From the NCBI GenBank assembly GCA_964546145.1, contig CAZJIU010000007.1, forward strand, positions 1 through 49,735: DNA of 49,735 nt. The letters run 5' to 3'. The translations under genes and the position numbers were made by a program. Below the pieces are notes generated by a model, which had not been told where the DNA came from, made no database searches, and saw only the letters and a program-made list of their open reading frames with translations. Every line of letters starts with the position of its first letter. The first letter of the stretch is position 1. The DNA comes from CAZAKO01 sp964546145. GTDB lineage: Bacteria > Fidelibacterota > UBA2242. Shown here piece after piece: positions 18,139-27,038 of this stretch.

Positions 18139-18614
18139 TTCCTCAGTTTTTTAATCAACTCTTTTTCGACAATTTCCGGCACAAATTCCGTAACATTGCC
18201 ACCAAAGCGTACCAGTTCCCGAACTGTACTGGAACTTAAGTAGGTGTAATCTTCATGCGGCATAAAAAAAACCGTATCAATGGTATCATCCATGTGACGA
18301 TTCATTAAGGCCATCTGAAATTCATAGTCGAAGTCGGATATCGCCCGCAATCCCCGGATAATTACCGAAGCCCCGACTTTCCGCGCAAAATCCACAGCCA
18401 AGCCGTCAAATTGCTCGATTCTCACATTCGAATAATCTTTGATGCAGGTTTGGATCATCCGGATGCGCTCTTCGATCGTAAAGAGTGGATTTTTATGAAG
18501 GTTGTGAGCAACAGCAATGTAGACCAGCTCAAAAACTGATGCCGCTCGAGCTAAAATGTCGAGATGACCGTTGGTCACCGGATCGAAGGTTCCCGGGTAA
18601 ATCGCAATCTTCAC
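18135..18614 (-). CDS. coaD: Pantetheine-phosphate adenylyltransferase
   Basis: Penultimate step of coenzyme A synthesis: 4'-phosphopantetheine plus ATP gives dephospho-CoA. At 159 aa it is standard length. Nucleotidyltransferase motif PGTFDPVTNGHLDI (T/HxGH) is at residues 7-20, RGLRAISDFDYEFQMA follows, and YLSSSTVREL is the second ATP-binding motif. The start is GTG, directly abutting the rsmD stop (TGAGTG). The rsmD-coaD pairing is a common bacterial order. Confidence 0.97.
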   Translation of the reverse strand: MKIAIYPGTFDPVTNGHLDILARAASVFELVYIAVAHNLHKNPLFTIEERIRMIQTCIKDYSNVRIEQFDGLAVDFARKVGASVIIRGLRAISDFDYEFQMALMNRHMDDTIDTVFFMPHEDYTYLSSSTVRELVRFGGNVTEFVPEIVEKELIKKLRK

Positions 18615-19139
18615 TCAACTCTCCCAAAAATATAAAACTGTTTCACCAATATTTTTTTGAGACACTATCCGGGGCTTCAGATTATCAGGTAGCCCCAAAT
18701 CGCGGCTGGCTTCCAAGGCGATTCGAATACCACCCGGGAGCTTCTGCAATGCTTGAAATAGCTGGTCAAAATAGCGATAATTATAGGGCGGATCGGCTAA
18801 AATTAAATCTAATTCCGGAGCCAAACCCAGAAATCGAAGTACATTGGTACGTTTAATATCCACCATATCTTCGACGTCCAAAGCCTTGACATTTTCCCGA
18901 ATCAATGCCACTTGTCGCAAATCTTTCTCAACCATAATACAGTGCTGGGCTCCCCGCGAAAGCGCTTCCAGGCCCAGATTACCCGATCCGGCATACAGAT
19001 CTGCTACCTGGTAATCCTCAATATTACCAAGCACCGCAAACATGGTCTCTTTGACTCGATCCTGAGTTGGTCTTAAAGAAGGACTTCGGTTTGTTTTTAA
19101 AATGCGACCCTTATAGTAGCCCGAAATAATTCGCACCAT
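18615..19139 (-). CDS. rsmD: 16S rRNA (guanine(966)-N(2))-methyltransferase
   Basis: SAM-dependent methyltransferase that modifies G966 of 16S rRNA during 30S assembly. The 174-aa protein begins MVRIISGYYKGRIL and continues with LRPTQDRVKETMF, the SAM-binding VADLYAGSGNLGLEALSRGA and the catalytic ILADPPYNY (DPPY). It is the usual partner of coaD and shows nothing unusual. Confidence 0.96.
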   Translation of the reverse strand: MVRIISGYYKGRILKTNRSPSLRPTQDRVKETMFAVLGNIEDYQVADLYAGSGNLGLEALSRGAQHCIMVEKDLRQVALIRENVKALDVEDMVDIKRTNVLRFLGLAPELDLILADPPYNYRYFDQLFQALQKLPGGIRIALEASRDLGLPDNLKPRIVSQKNIGETVLYFWES

Positions 19140-19141
19140 TA

Positions 19142-20365
19142 TTATAGTTTAGCGGGGTATAAAATCGTATTTAGGTTATAATTCAACTGAGTTTCGAGGA
19201 TATTTTTATTAAAGGTATTAGTAATGGAAATAACACTGACTTCCATATTATCCCGGATAGTGCCTAATTCACTCAGAAATTGGACAACGTTATTGGTTGA
19301 GCCGGTGCCGGTGAGACCAGCTTGGCGGGCTACTGCATTATCGCGACTGGAAATTTGGAGTGGTTCCATGCTGACACTGGAATTCAAACCTGCCTGCCAG
19401 ATATGTTGTGACAGTTGCAGATCGTTAAAATATTTATATCCCTTTTGATCCTCGCATGGTGGGATTCCAAATTTCACAATTGCCATAATTTCTACGGGAT
19501 TGTTGGCAAATTTATTGGAACGCTCGACAAAATAGACTTCCGGAGGCAAGAAGCGATTATTACTTAAAATAGAAGATTTAATCTGCTGCGCCTGGGCTTC
19601 ATTGGCTACATAGAGAATAAAACTGACTTTATCATCTTTTACCCTTATATACTGCAGTTGTGAGTTACTCGGAAAACTGGCTAAGACATCGGTGCAAACC
19701 TGCAATCGTTGTTGCCCCTGATAGACGCGATAGATAAAATCATCATTAATCTGACTCGCTCCGTAGTACCGCTCAGTGGGTTGGATTATCATCTGACCAG
19801 CTGGTAGCCGTGCAGTTGGTTGTTGGACCGCTTCCGATACCAAGGATTCCTCTTTTTCAGCCAGATCATCTACGATATCAACTGTCTTATCCAGGATCTT
19901 ATCAGCTTCATCGGTAATAGTTTGCTCGGTCCTTGACGCCACTTGTTTTATATCTTTTTTAGAAAACATACCCTGCCGATAAGCCCAGACACCATAAACT
20001 ATAGCAGCCACGAGGATAAGATAAAAAGTATAACGCAATACGGGACGAATACTTCTCCGACGTACAGCCTCACCTTTTTCGAGTTTTTCAGCCTGTTCCT
20101 TTTCAATTGGTCCAAATTCTTCCTTTTCTGCCTGCTCGATCAGATCAAGATTCGCCTCGGCCAACTTAAATAAATCTTCATCTACCTCAGGAACTGCTGG
20201 CGGAGTTTCAGACGGACGAGGTTTGACAACTTCGACCTCTTCTGCAGCCGGAGTCTCAGCTGCCTCCTGAACAGGCTGTTCTAAAACCAATCCCTCAAGA
20301 TCAAACTGGGGAGAAATTTCTTCTTCCTGTAAACCAGGGATGTTCGTTAGATTTAAACGGATCAT
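19142..20365 (-). CDS. Divergent PilN/PilO-like membrane protein
   Basis: A 407-aa protein starting MIRLNLTNIPG, like the N-terminal tail with which PilN docks on PilM. It has an acidic, Pro/Glu-rich cytosolic linker to about residue 110, one membrane segment (about 112-130) and a periplasmic part of about 270 residues. The part LASFPSNSQLQYIRV onward looks like the PilN ferredoxin-like fold. The last section, with VVQFLSELGTIRDNMEVSVI, resembles the PilO C-terminal pattern. The start overlaps the pilM-like stop by four bases. I infer a combined PilN/PilO, as part of a type IV pilus, type II secretion or DNA-uptake platform; similarity is structural and weak. Confidence 0.5.
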   Translation of the reverse strand: MIRLNLTNIPGLQEEEISPQFDLEGLVLEQPVQEAAETPAAEEVEVVKPRPSETPPAVPEVDEDLFKLAEANLDLIEQAEKEEFGPIEKEQAEKLEKGEAVRRRSIRPVLRYTFYLILVAAIVYGVWAYRQGMFSKKDIKQVASRTEQTITDEADKILDKTVDIVDDLAEKEESLVSEAVQQPTARLPAGQMIIQPTERYYGASQINDDFIYRVYQGQQRLQVCTDVLASFPSNSQLQYIRVKDDKVSFILYVANEAQAQQIKSSILSNNRFLPPEVYFVERSNKFANNPVEIMAIVKFGIPPCEDQKGYKYFNDLQLSQHIWQAGLNSSVSMEPLQISSRDNAVARQAGLTGTGSTNNVVQFLSELGTIRDNMEVSVISITNTFNKNILETQLNYNLNTILYPAKL

Positions 20366-21315
20366 TCCGCACTCTCAGGTATCTTCCGGTACATCAACCC
20401 CATCAAATCAATAAACTGGCACATGGCGCCAATGCCATCCCCGTCGGCTTGGTACAAGTCCTTTGGTTTAAATTTTTCAAATGGATCAATTATTTTCATA
20501 TTATCAATATCGTAGGTAAGCAACATATTGAAAAATCCGGAATCCACGTTTTGGGCATAATAATACAGTCGGTCAATGCCGCTCAAGGAATCGGAGGCAA
20601 AAGTACGGATATTGTTTATTGCAGCTACAACCTTCTCGCCAATATCATCGGGCGAAGACGCCGCAATCATTGAATAGTTTTCCGAATCACTGATTTCGAA
20701 ATGAACCAACTGGCGATACTCGCCGCTATCAACTACCATCAGCGAATGTCTCGGTTCGTCTACCAGCCAAACCGCCCACTTTTCTCCCTTACCAATAGCT
20801 TCAAGTCTTTCCAGGGCATAGGCGGCACTGAACAGATTAATATCCATGATGTGGACTTCAAAACCGGCTGCCTGGCTGGCATTCAGTAATAATTTACCTA
20901 ATTGCTTGAAATAGGACACTGTAAGATATTCTTGATCAACAGAACTCTTCTTGTGCAAAGGATAATATTGAATGAATTTCTCGTCGGCGGTCTGACCCAG
21001 TCGTTTTGTGGCACCCCAATCAAGAGCAGCGCCGGTATCATCACGATTCAATCCGGTTTCAAGAGCTTGATGATTCAAATCAAACCATTCGGCAGGCAAG
21101 GTCAATGCCGCATAGCGATCAGGTAGCGGTAAATCTGCCCTTATCTGCTGAAAAATATTTTCGAGATCGGCTGCCAACTGCGGATTGGTGAGATTTGAAG
21201 GAATAAAAGGTGATGTAAGTACCTTTTTCTGAACGGTTTCAATTGAGTAATCGTCAGCTATTTTAGCTAACTGGCTAAAGCGAACATAATCTGCAGATAG
21301 ACTAATACATATCAT
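20362..21315 (-). CDS. PilM/GspL-like actin-fold protein (divergent)
   Basis: Cytosolic protein of 317 aa with no membrane segment. It begins with an actin-like beta pair (MICISLSADYVRFSQLA) and has an AALTLPAEWFD strand, a central region with VWLVDEPRHSLMVVDSGEY, and a tail (IDPFEKFKP, then GIGAMCQFIDLMGLMYRKI) like the closing helix of PilM. PilM is the cytosolic ATPase-fold anchor of the pilus alignment complex. The phosphate-1 motif is degenerate, so ATP binding is uncertain. Identification rests on fold pattern and on the adjacent PilN/O-like gene. Confidence 0.55.
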   Translation of the reverse strand: MICISLSADYVRFSQLAKIADDYSIETVQKKVLTSPFIPSNLTNPQLAADLENIFQQIRADLPLPDRYAALTLPAEWFDLNHQALETGLNRDDTGAALDWGATKRLGQTADEKFIQYYPLHKKSSVDQEYLTVSYFKQLGKLLLNASQAAGFEVHIMDINLFSAAYALERLEAIGKGEKWAVWLVDEPRHSLMVVDSGEYRQLVHFEISDSENYSMIAASSPDDIGEKVVAAINNIRTFASDSLSGIDRLYYYAQNVDSGFFNMLLTYDIDNMKIIDPFEKFKPKDLYQADGDGIGAMCQFIDLMGLMYRKIPESAE

Positions 21316-21332
21316 GACGGATTCGTGCTAAT

Positions 21333-22112
21333 TTATCTTTCCCAACTTAACTGATCATTTTCGATCCATCCGTAACAGGTATCTTTAAAAGTAAAGAAAA
21401 GATAGCGATTATCTTTGTATTCACCTTCAAGCGGATCTTTGATTTTATAACCTTGGGAATCAGTCGTGATAACAAATTGCTCATTGATCAACGGATTATA
21501 AGCAAACTTTTTGGTTAAATAATAAGGTAAATAATAGGTATTTTCCATAACTCTTTCTGAGGTCTCGACTCCTAATGGCCCCCGATAAGTCGAATCAGAC
21601 TCGAGCTCCCTCCAGCGTTGCGCTAAGATGTAAACCGTATCCCAGGAAAAGAGTTCATTATTCCATTTGGTAACTTTGTAGGTTGTATCAATAGCTGTAT
21701 CTTTCTTGACGTAAGAAAAGGCAAAAGTTGTATCAAAAGTGAAGTAAAAGTTTTTCGGGACATTCATTTTGAATTTTTTATTATTCAGCTTGATTGTCTG
21801 TTCGCCAAAGAAATTAGAATCCGCCCGCGTGCTGTCTCTAACTGCACTGACCAGTTTCATGGCAGTAATAGGATCAGTTTCATACTTACCCGCCATTTGA
21901 TGATAGTACTTTTCGACAGAGTTAAGAATTAACATTCGCCGCCGACCTTCGTTCCGGATCTGGTCTTCTTCCCTCCAGATTTTTGTTGGGACATAAATGA
22001 CAATTATTAAAACCAAAGCCAGAAAAAGAGCAACAAAATTAAGAGTCTTAATCAGGGCCGGTTTGTATTCAGTAATCTCCTCAACCTTTTCGATATCTTT
22101 CTCACTACTCAA
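21333..22112 (-). CDS. Single-pass membrane protein of unknown function in the pilus-like module
   Basis: A 259-aa protein with a short cytosolic N-terminus, a membrane segment (about 25-44) and about 210 extracytoplasmic residues, rich in aromatic residues and Thr/Asp and probably beta. Repeated Phe/Tyr stretches include KNFYFTFDTTFAFSYV and YLFFTFKDTCYGWI. It overlaps comEA by eight bases and is followed after 17 bp by the pilM-like gene, so it belongs with them. It might be a PilP-like or minor-component analogue, but no family is recognised. Confidence 0.6.
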   Translation of the reverse strand: MSSEKDIEKVEEITEYKPALIKTLNFVALFLALVLIIVIYVPTKIWREEDQIRNEGRRRMLILNSVEKYYHQMAGKYETDPITAMKLVSAVRDSTRADSNFFGEQTIKLNNKKFKMNVPKNFYFTFDTTFAFSYVKKDTAIDTTYKVTKWNNELFSWDTVYILAQRWRELESDSTYRGPLGVETSERVMENTYYLPYYLTKKFAYNPLINEQFVITTDSQGYKIKDPLEGEYKDNRYLFFTFKDTCYGWIENDQLSWER

Positions 22113-22518
22113 CAGTAACTTCTCCCTTGATAATTTCTAGCGTTTTTTTTCCTATTCCCTTAACGTTCAGTAATTCATCAACACTTGTAAAATGCCCGTG
22201 TTCATTGCGATAATCTATGATTCGCTGAGCACTCACCTTCCCGATTTTAGACAACTTTACTAAATCCTCAAGGGTTGCTGAATTCAAATTGATCCTGACT
22301 TTATTATCCTGACGAGCCGCTGGCTTTTTCACCCAGTAAACTGAATCAACTTGGACTGCTTCATTCCTGAATTCAGTGGCTTCCTGACTAATTTCAGGAA
22401 ACTCAACCGAATCCTTGGCAGCTAACCAGCCTCGGTATAAGCGAATTCCTAAACCGATGACAAAGAACAACACTAAAAATTGAATTACAACCCTTTCTTG
22501 GCGCGTTAAATTTAGCAT
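22105..22518 (-). CDS. ComEA-like helix-hairpin-helix DNA-binding protein
   Basis: A 137-aa membrane-anchored protein. One N-terminal hydrophobic segment (about 9-24) is followed by a linker and then the ComEA repeat region INLNSATLEDLVKLSKIGKV, with two helix-hairpin-helix units (SKIGKVSAQRIIDYR and VKGIGKKTLEIIKG). ComEA binds incoming DNA in the periplasm during natural transformation. Its position, upstream of the pilM-like and pilN/O-like genes and overlapping the 259-aa gene, fits a DNA-uptake link. No comEC or comF is in view. Confidence 0.85.
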   Translation of the reverse strand: MLNLTRQERVVIQFLVLFFVIGLGIRLYRGWLAAKDSVEFPEISQEATEFRNEAVQVDSVYWVKKPAARQDNKVRINLNSATLEDLVKLSKIGKVSAQRIIDYRNEHGHFTSVDELLNVKGIGKKTLEIIKGEVTVE

Positions 22519-22572
22519 TTCCGGATATAAAACAAAATCAATTTCAGCGTCCTGTCAGATTTACTGATGGAG

Positions 22573-23709
22573 CTACTCAATTTTACTGAAGCGGACATTG
22601 CGATAACGGTGCTTTTGTTCCAGATCAAGTATTTCCTGATAGAGTTTTTTCTCATTACTGCCGGGATTCGGTGGAATATCAACCTGAATTCTCACAATTT
22701 GATCGCCGCGTCCCGCATGATGCAAATGCGGAATACCTTTATTTTTCAATCTTAACATTTTACCCGGTTGAGTTCCCGATGGAATAACTAATCGCACCCG
22801 GCCATTTAAGGTGGGAATTTCTAACTCGGTGCCTAAAACCGCTTCTGCTGAAGAGATATGCAAATTGACAACGACGTCATCATTATGGCGAACGAAAAAT
22901 TCGTGCGGCTTTTCCTCTAGAATAACGATTAAATCGCCCCGCGGTCCCTTACGAATTCCGGCGTTCCCCTCGCCACGCAATGTCAGATAATTCCCGGTAC
23001 TGACTCCGGCAGGAACCTGGATTGGAATCTCCTTTTCACCCCGAACGCGACCCTCTCCACCACAATTCGAACATCTCTGTTCGGCAACCGTGCCCTCTCC
23101 CTGACAATTTTGACAGGGTCGCACATTAATCATCTGACCAAACAGCGAGCGGGAAACCTCCCGGACTTCTCCGCTACCATGGCAAACAGGGCAGGTTACC
23201 CGGGACGTACCCGGTTTAGTACCACTCCCGTCACAGGTGCGGCAGACATCCATGCGCTTAATCTTAATCTTTTTGGTAATCCCGGTATTAATTTCCTCTA
23301 GAGTCAAAGCCAGCCTGATTTTGAGATCGCTTCCGGATCGGGATGCACTCCGGGAGCGGCGACCAGTTCCCATGCCAAAGAGATCGTCAAAACCTCCAAA
23401 TCCGCCAAAGCCCTCCATGAAGGTTCGTAAAGCATCGGACAAATCAAAGCCGAATCCGCTGAACCCACCGCCTCCAAATCCGCCGCCCTTTAAGCCCTCA
23501 TGGCCATATTGATCGTAGACTTGTTTCTTTTGGGGATCGGTCAACACCGAATAGGCTTCGGCAGCTTCCTTGAATTTCTCCTCGGCATCCTTATTCCCCG
23601 GATTACGGTCAGGATGATATTTCATCGCTATCTTCCGATAATTCTTCTTTATCTCCTCGGCCGAAGCATTGTGATCAACACCCAGAATATCGTAATAATC
23701 ACGAGCCAT
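22573..23709 (-). CDS. dnaJ: Chaperone protein DnaJ
   Basis: Hsp40 co-chaperone (378 aa) that stimulates DnaK ATPase. J domain with the HPD motif (KYHPDRNPG) at residues 30-38, a Gly/Phe-rich region (GGGFGGGGFSGFGF), four zinc-finger repeats (CRTCDGSG, CPVCHGSG, CQNCQGEG, CSNCGGEG) and a complete C-terminal substrate-binding domain. It follows grpE by two bases and completes an hrcA-grpE-dnaJ unit. dnaK is absent from this neighbourhood. Confidence 0.98.
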   Translation of the reverse strand: MARDYYDILGVDHNASAEEIKKNYRKIAMKYHPDRNPGNKDAEEKFKEAAEAYSVLTDPQKKQVYDQYGHEGLKGGGFGGGGFSGFGFDLSDALRTFMEGFGGFGGFDDLFGMGTGRRSRSASRSGSDLKIRLALTLEEINTGITKKIKIKRMDVCRTCDGSGTKPGTSRVTCPVCHGSGEVREVSRSLFGQMINVRPCQNCQGEGTVAEQRCSNCGGEGRVRGEKEIPIQVPAGVSTGNYLTLRGEGNAGIRKGPRGDLIVILEEKPHEFFVRHNDDVVVNLHISSAEAVLGTELEIPTLNGRVRLVIPSGTQPGKMLRLKNKGIPHLHHAGRGDQIVRIQVDIPPNPGSNEKKLYQEILDLEQKHRYRNVRFSKIE

Positions 23710-23711
23710 AG

Positions 23712-24248
23712 TTATTTGCTCACTATCACTTTCGAATGCCGCAGGACATGATCCTTGAAAATATACCCTTTTTCAAATTCTTCAACAACAACATTTGGAT
23801 CCACACCTTCAACCTCCTTGACCATTATTGCATGATGATAGTGCGGATCGAATGGGGCATTGAGCGATTCAATTGCGGTAACTTGCATATCTTTCAGGGT
23901 CTTAACAAATTTTTTATAGATCAATTCAAGCCCTTGACTGAGGGGATTTTCCTCATTTGCGGATTTATGATTGACAAGGGCTCGCTCAATATCATCCAGA
24001 ATAGGCAGAAAATTACGCAGCATATTTTCGCCTGCATATTCGATAATCTCACCAATTTCCTTTTGGATTCGTTTGCGATAATTATCGTAATCGGCGGCAA
24101 GCCGTAAATACTTTTCATTCCAGTCTAAAAGCTGTTTTTCATATTGCTCGATTTTCTCGCGCAGTTGCTTAAGCTCTTTGGAATGATCAACTTTGCGGTG
24201 AGTTTTCGGGCTTACCGGTTTCTTATCCATTTCATTTTTTTCATCCAT
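23712..24248 (-). CDS. grpE: Nucleotide exchange factor GrpE
   Basis: DnaK nucleotide-exchange factor. I choose the ATG seven bases after the hrcA stop (178 aa); a TTG 33 bases upstream, inside hrcA, is also open and no ribosome site settles it, since AGGAG lies about 17 bases before the ATG. Features are a Lys/Glu-rich N-terminus, a long coiled coil with YLRLAADYDNYRKR, FLPILDDIERAL in the four-helix region, and the beta-wing HHAIMVKEVEGVDPNVVVEEFEKGY, all GrpE hallmarks. Confidence 0.95.
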   Translation of the reverse strand: MDEKNEMDKKPVSPKTHRKVDHSKELKQLREKIEQYEKQLLDWNEKYLRLAADYDNYRKRIQKEIGEIIEYAGENMLRNFLPILDDIERALVNHKSANEENPLSQGLELIYKKFVKTLKDMQVTAIESLNAPFDPHYHHAIMVKEVEGVDPNVVVEEFEKGYIFKDHVLRHSKVIVSK

Positions 24249-24255
24249 ATCTAAC

Positions 24256-25311
24256 TCAGTCTTTGCTCCTATTACTTTCAAAAATTTGAGTTACTGCCTC
24301 GGCAATGTTGTTTAGAACTGAAATGGATTTTTGATAATCCATCCGTTTTGGGCCAATAACCGCCAATGTTCCATTATTTTTACCTATCCAATAGCCTTTG
24401 GTGATGACACTAAACTCCTGCAATTCCTCCTCCGGATTTTCCGAACCAATCGAAATTATCACCCCGCTGTCTGCGTGATGATGCTCGACGATCTTGGCAA
24501 TTATAGTACCATCTTCCAGCTGCGATACAAATTGACTCAAGCGGCTCAAGTCGGAAAAATCCGGCTTTTGCATTAGAAAAGAGGTACCCGACAATTTGAC
24601 ATTGATCGGATGGGTAAGATCAAAAATGACCGGGGCTTTATGGATCAGAACATTGATAATGGCGTACTCATTTAGGTCCTGAAAACGGACGGCGATAGAG
24701 TCAATGATCTCCCTTAAGGAGATTCCGCATAGGCGTTCGTTCAATAAAGACTGAATCAAAGGTAAGCGACTCTCCCTAATCTCCGTTTCAATTTCCAACA
24801 TAACCGTTTTGACAACCTTAGAACTTGTCTCCAGGACAATCAGGATGCGGTTCGATCCAATTTGCACCAGATCAATCTTTTTCAGGATTTCCTGACCAAA
24901 GGAAGGCACAATAAAAATCCCGATCTGCTCAGTCAATTTGCTGAGCAGCAGAGCAGTTTTATCCATGATCTGATTAAGATCAAAAGTGACCGCCTTTAGC
25001 TCCTTGCGGAAAAGGTTCAGCCAACGCTGCTGAATAATTGCACTGCTGATCAGGTTGTCCACATAATAGCGATAACCGCAATCCGAGGGCACCCGGCCAG
25101 CTGAGGTATGCGGCTGAACCAGATAACCCATTTCTTCCAAGCGGTGGAGCGTATTCCGAATTGTTGCACTGCTAACCTGAGGTATGTTATGCCGTTGAAT
25201 ATACCGCGAGCTAACCGGTTTAGCAGCCCGAACATAGTCCAAGATCACCGCCCTGAGAATCTTCTGTTCCCGCTGAGTAAGTGTCGAACCTGCCTGATAA
25301 ATCCTTTTCAT
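24256..25311 (-). CDS. hrcA: Heat-inducible transcription repressor HrcA
   Basis: Winged-helix repressor of heat-shock genes (351 aa). The N-terminal DNA-binding part LTQREQKILRAVILDYV and VSSATIRNTLHRLEEMGYL is characteristic, as is TSAGRVPSDCGYRYYVD. The remainder is the GAF-like effector domain. It heads the grpE-dnaJ cluster and is separated from ftsX by 74 bp. I looked there for the CIRCE operator (TTAGCACTC-N9-GAGTGCTAA) and found none, so this unit may not be self-regulated in the classical way. Confidence 0.95.
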   Translation of the reverse strand: MKRIYQAGSTLTQREQKILRAVILDYVRAAKPVSSRYIQRHNIPQVSSATIRNTLHRLEEMGYLVQPHTSAGRVPSDCGYRYYVDNLISSAIIQQRWLNLFRKELKAVTFDLNQIMDKTALLLSKLTEQIGIFIVPSFGQEILKKIDLVQIGSNRILIVLETSSKVVKTVMLEIETEIRESRLPLIQSLLNERLCGISLREIIDSIAVRFQDLNEYAIINVLIHKAPVIFDLTHPINVKLSGTSFLMQKPDFSDLSRLSQFVSQLEDGTIIAKIVEHHHADSGVIISIGSENPEEELQEFSVITKGYWIGKNNGTLAVIGPKRMDYQKSISVLNNIAEAVTQIFESNRSKD

Positions 25312-25385
25312 CCTGACAAAATTTAATTTTTGCCCTCTGCTTATCCAAGCAAAAAGGTCTGGTAAAAGTAAACTGAAAAATTCAG

Positions 25386-26252
25386 CTAAGCTAAAAACTT
25401 CTTGATTGCCCGCCAGCTGCCTACCAGTCCCAGCGCTGTACCGAAAATTAACAGGGCGAGATAAAATCGGATACTAACGACAGCTTGATATTCAAAGAAA
25501 GATTGCAGGTGCGTATTTTGGACATAGAAGCAGCCGTAAATAAAGCCGCCAGCGAGAATGGCACCAATTAAGCCCTCCAGCGTGCCCTCGATAATAAAAG
25601 GGGTTTTGACAAAGCGATCGGTCGCGCCAATCAATTTCATTGAAGAAATAATATCACAACGGGCAAAGATGGTCATTTTAATTGAATTAGAAGTCAGAAT
25701 GATCGAAACCAGCGTCAAGGCGGCAAATACACCCAAGATAGAAAAAAGCAGAATCCGCTGATACTTTTCTAGAATTATCAGAAAATTCTTGCGGTATCTT
25801 ACCTCGTCTACAATCGGATCTGCCTGGAGAAAATTGGCGATTGCCTCGACACTGATCAGGTTGCGGTAGATCGGCTTTAAACTAATCGTAAATGAGGGTG
25901 GTAAAGGATTATAATCGAGAATATCGAAAATATCCTCACCGAACTCCTTTTTGAATTTTTCGGCGGCATCGTCGGGTGAAATATACAGCAAACGTTCGAC
26001 CTCATCCATCTGGGATAGCTTCTGATTAAAAAGGGCAATCTCATCCGTTCCGGCAGTCTGCTTGATGAAAATATCCACATCAAACTGAGAACGGATATTA
26101 TCAACTAAAAATAACGTATCCCGGGCAGCTACATAACCAAATCCAACCAGGACGATCGAAATCGAAATGATGATGATCGAGAAAGCTCCCGCATATTTAG
26201 AGCGGATTAATCCTTTGAAACCCTCTTTGAATAGAAACCACAGGATAGTCAT
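25386..26252 (-). CDS. ftsX: Cell division protein FtsX
   Basis: Permease-like partner of FtsE (288 aa) that transmits ATP-driven signals to periplasmic murein hydrolases at the division site. An N-terminal cytosolic helix precedes membrane segment 1 (about 23-43). A periplasmic domain of about 120 residues follows (FDVDIFIKQTAGTDEIALFN to YRKNFLII), then three more segments near 170-195, 222-245 and 260-280. This is the standard four-pass FtsX layout. The start overlaps the ftsE stop (ATGA). Confidence 0.94.
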   Translation of the reverse strand: MTILWFLFKEGFKGLIRSKYAGAFSIIIISISIVLVGFGYVAARDTLFLVDNIRSQFDVDIFIKQTAGTDEIALFNQKLSQMDEVERLLYISPDDAAEKFKKEFGEDIFDILDYNPLPPSFTISLKPIYRNLISVEAIANFLQADPIVDEVRYRKNFLIILEKYQRILLFSILGVFAALTLVSIILTSNSIKMTIFARCDIISSMKLIGATDRFVKTPFIIEGTLEGLIGAILAGGFIYGCFYVQNTHLQSFFEYQAVVSIRFYLALLIFGTALGLVGSWRAIKKFLA

Positions 26253-26908
26253 GTGATACTCGTGATTTGACCCTCGTTCATCTGAATCAGACGCGCTCCG
26301 GGGACGCGCGGGATCAAACTATAGTTATGAGTAGCAACGATAACCGCAGTTCCCCTTTGATTAATTTTATTTAACAGATTAATCAATTCGACACTAACAC
26401 GGGGGTCCAGGTTGCCGGTCGGTTCATCAGCCAGGAGTACAATCGGTTCCTTCACCAACGCCCGGGCAATCGCCACGCGCTGCTGCTCGCCTCCGGATAA
26501 TTCACTGGGTCGGTGGTGAACCCGATGACCCAATCCAACCTGGTTCAAAATGTTATAAACCCGACTCTTGATCTCCCGTATTTTGTAATGGGAAACATAT
26601 AGCGCCAGGGCAACATTTTGATAGACATTGCGATCCTTCAAGAGCTGAAAATCCTGAAAAATCATGCCCACCTTCCGCCGCAGATAAGGTATCTCCCGAT
26701 CCTTAATTCGGGTGCTATCATAATCGCGGATCAACACTTTGCCTTTTTCGGGAAACAGATCCATATAAATCAGACGCAGCAGGGTTGATTTACCGGCTCC
26801 GGATGGCCCGGTCACAAAAACAAACTCACCATCATCAATCGAGAAATTCAGATTTTTAACTCCGGCATCTGTTCCAAAGGTACAATAGGCGTTGATAAAT
26901 GATATCAT
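26249..26908 (-). CDS. ftsE: Cell division ATP-binding protein FtsE
   Basis: ABC-type ATPase pairing with FtsX. Starting at the ATG preceded by AGGAAACAAATT gives 219 aa, the usual FtsE size; a longer frame 16 codons upstream has no better support. Walker A is GPSGAGKSTLL, the Q loop VGMIFQDFQLL, the signature LSGGEQQRVAIARAL, Walker B VLLADEPTGNLDP and the switch His in VATHN. It is the first gene of the long minus-strand run. Confidence 0.95.
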   Translation of the reverse strand: MISFINAYCTFGTDAGVKNLNFSIDDGEFVFVTGPSGAGKSTLLRLIYMDLFPEKGKVLIRDYDSTRIKDREIPYLRRKVGMIFQDFQLLKDRNVYQNVALALYVSHYKIREIKSRVYNILNQVGLGHRVHHRPSELSGGEQQRVAIARALVKEPIVLLADEPTGNLDPRVSVELINLLNKINQRGTAVIVATHNYSLIPRVPGARLIQMNEGQITSIT

Positions 26909-27038
26909 AATTTGTTTCCTGCTTCCGAATTTAATGCGAGTAACATAACCATACAAGAATTTGCTTGCCTTTTCTGAATACTTCCTTGATTATCGCGGCT
27001 TACTTCCCTAATTTTGAACCAATTTATCGGGAGGTATC

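Noticed and set aside
25312..25385. Possible CIRCE element before hrcA
   Set aside because: Only a short CTGAA-TTT-TTCAG repeat is present; it lacks the TTAGCACTC/GAGTGCTAA half-sites.
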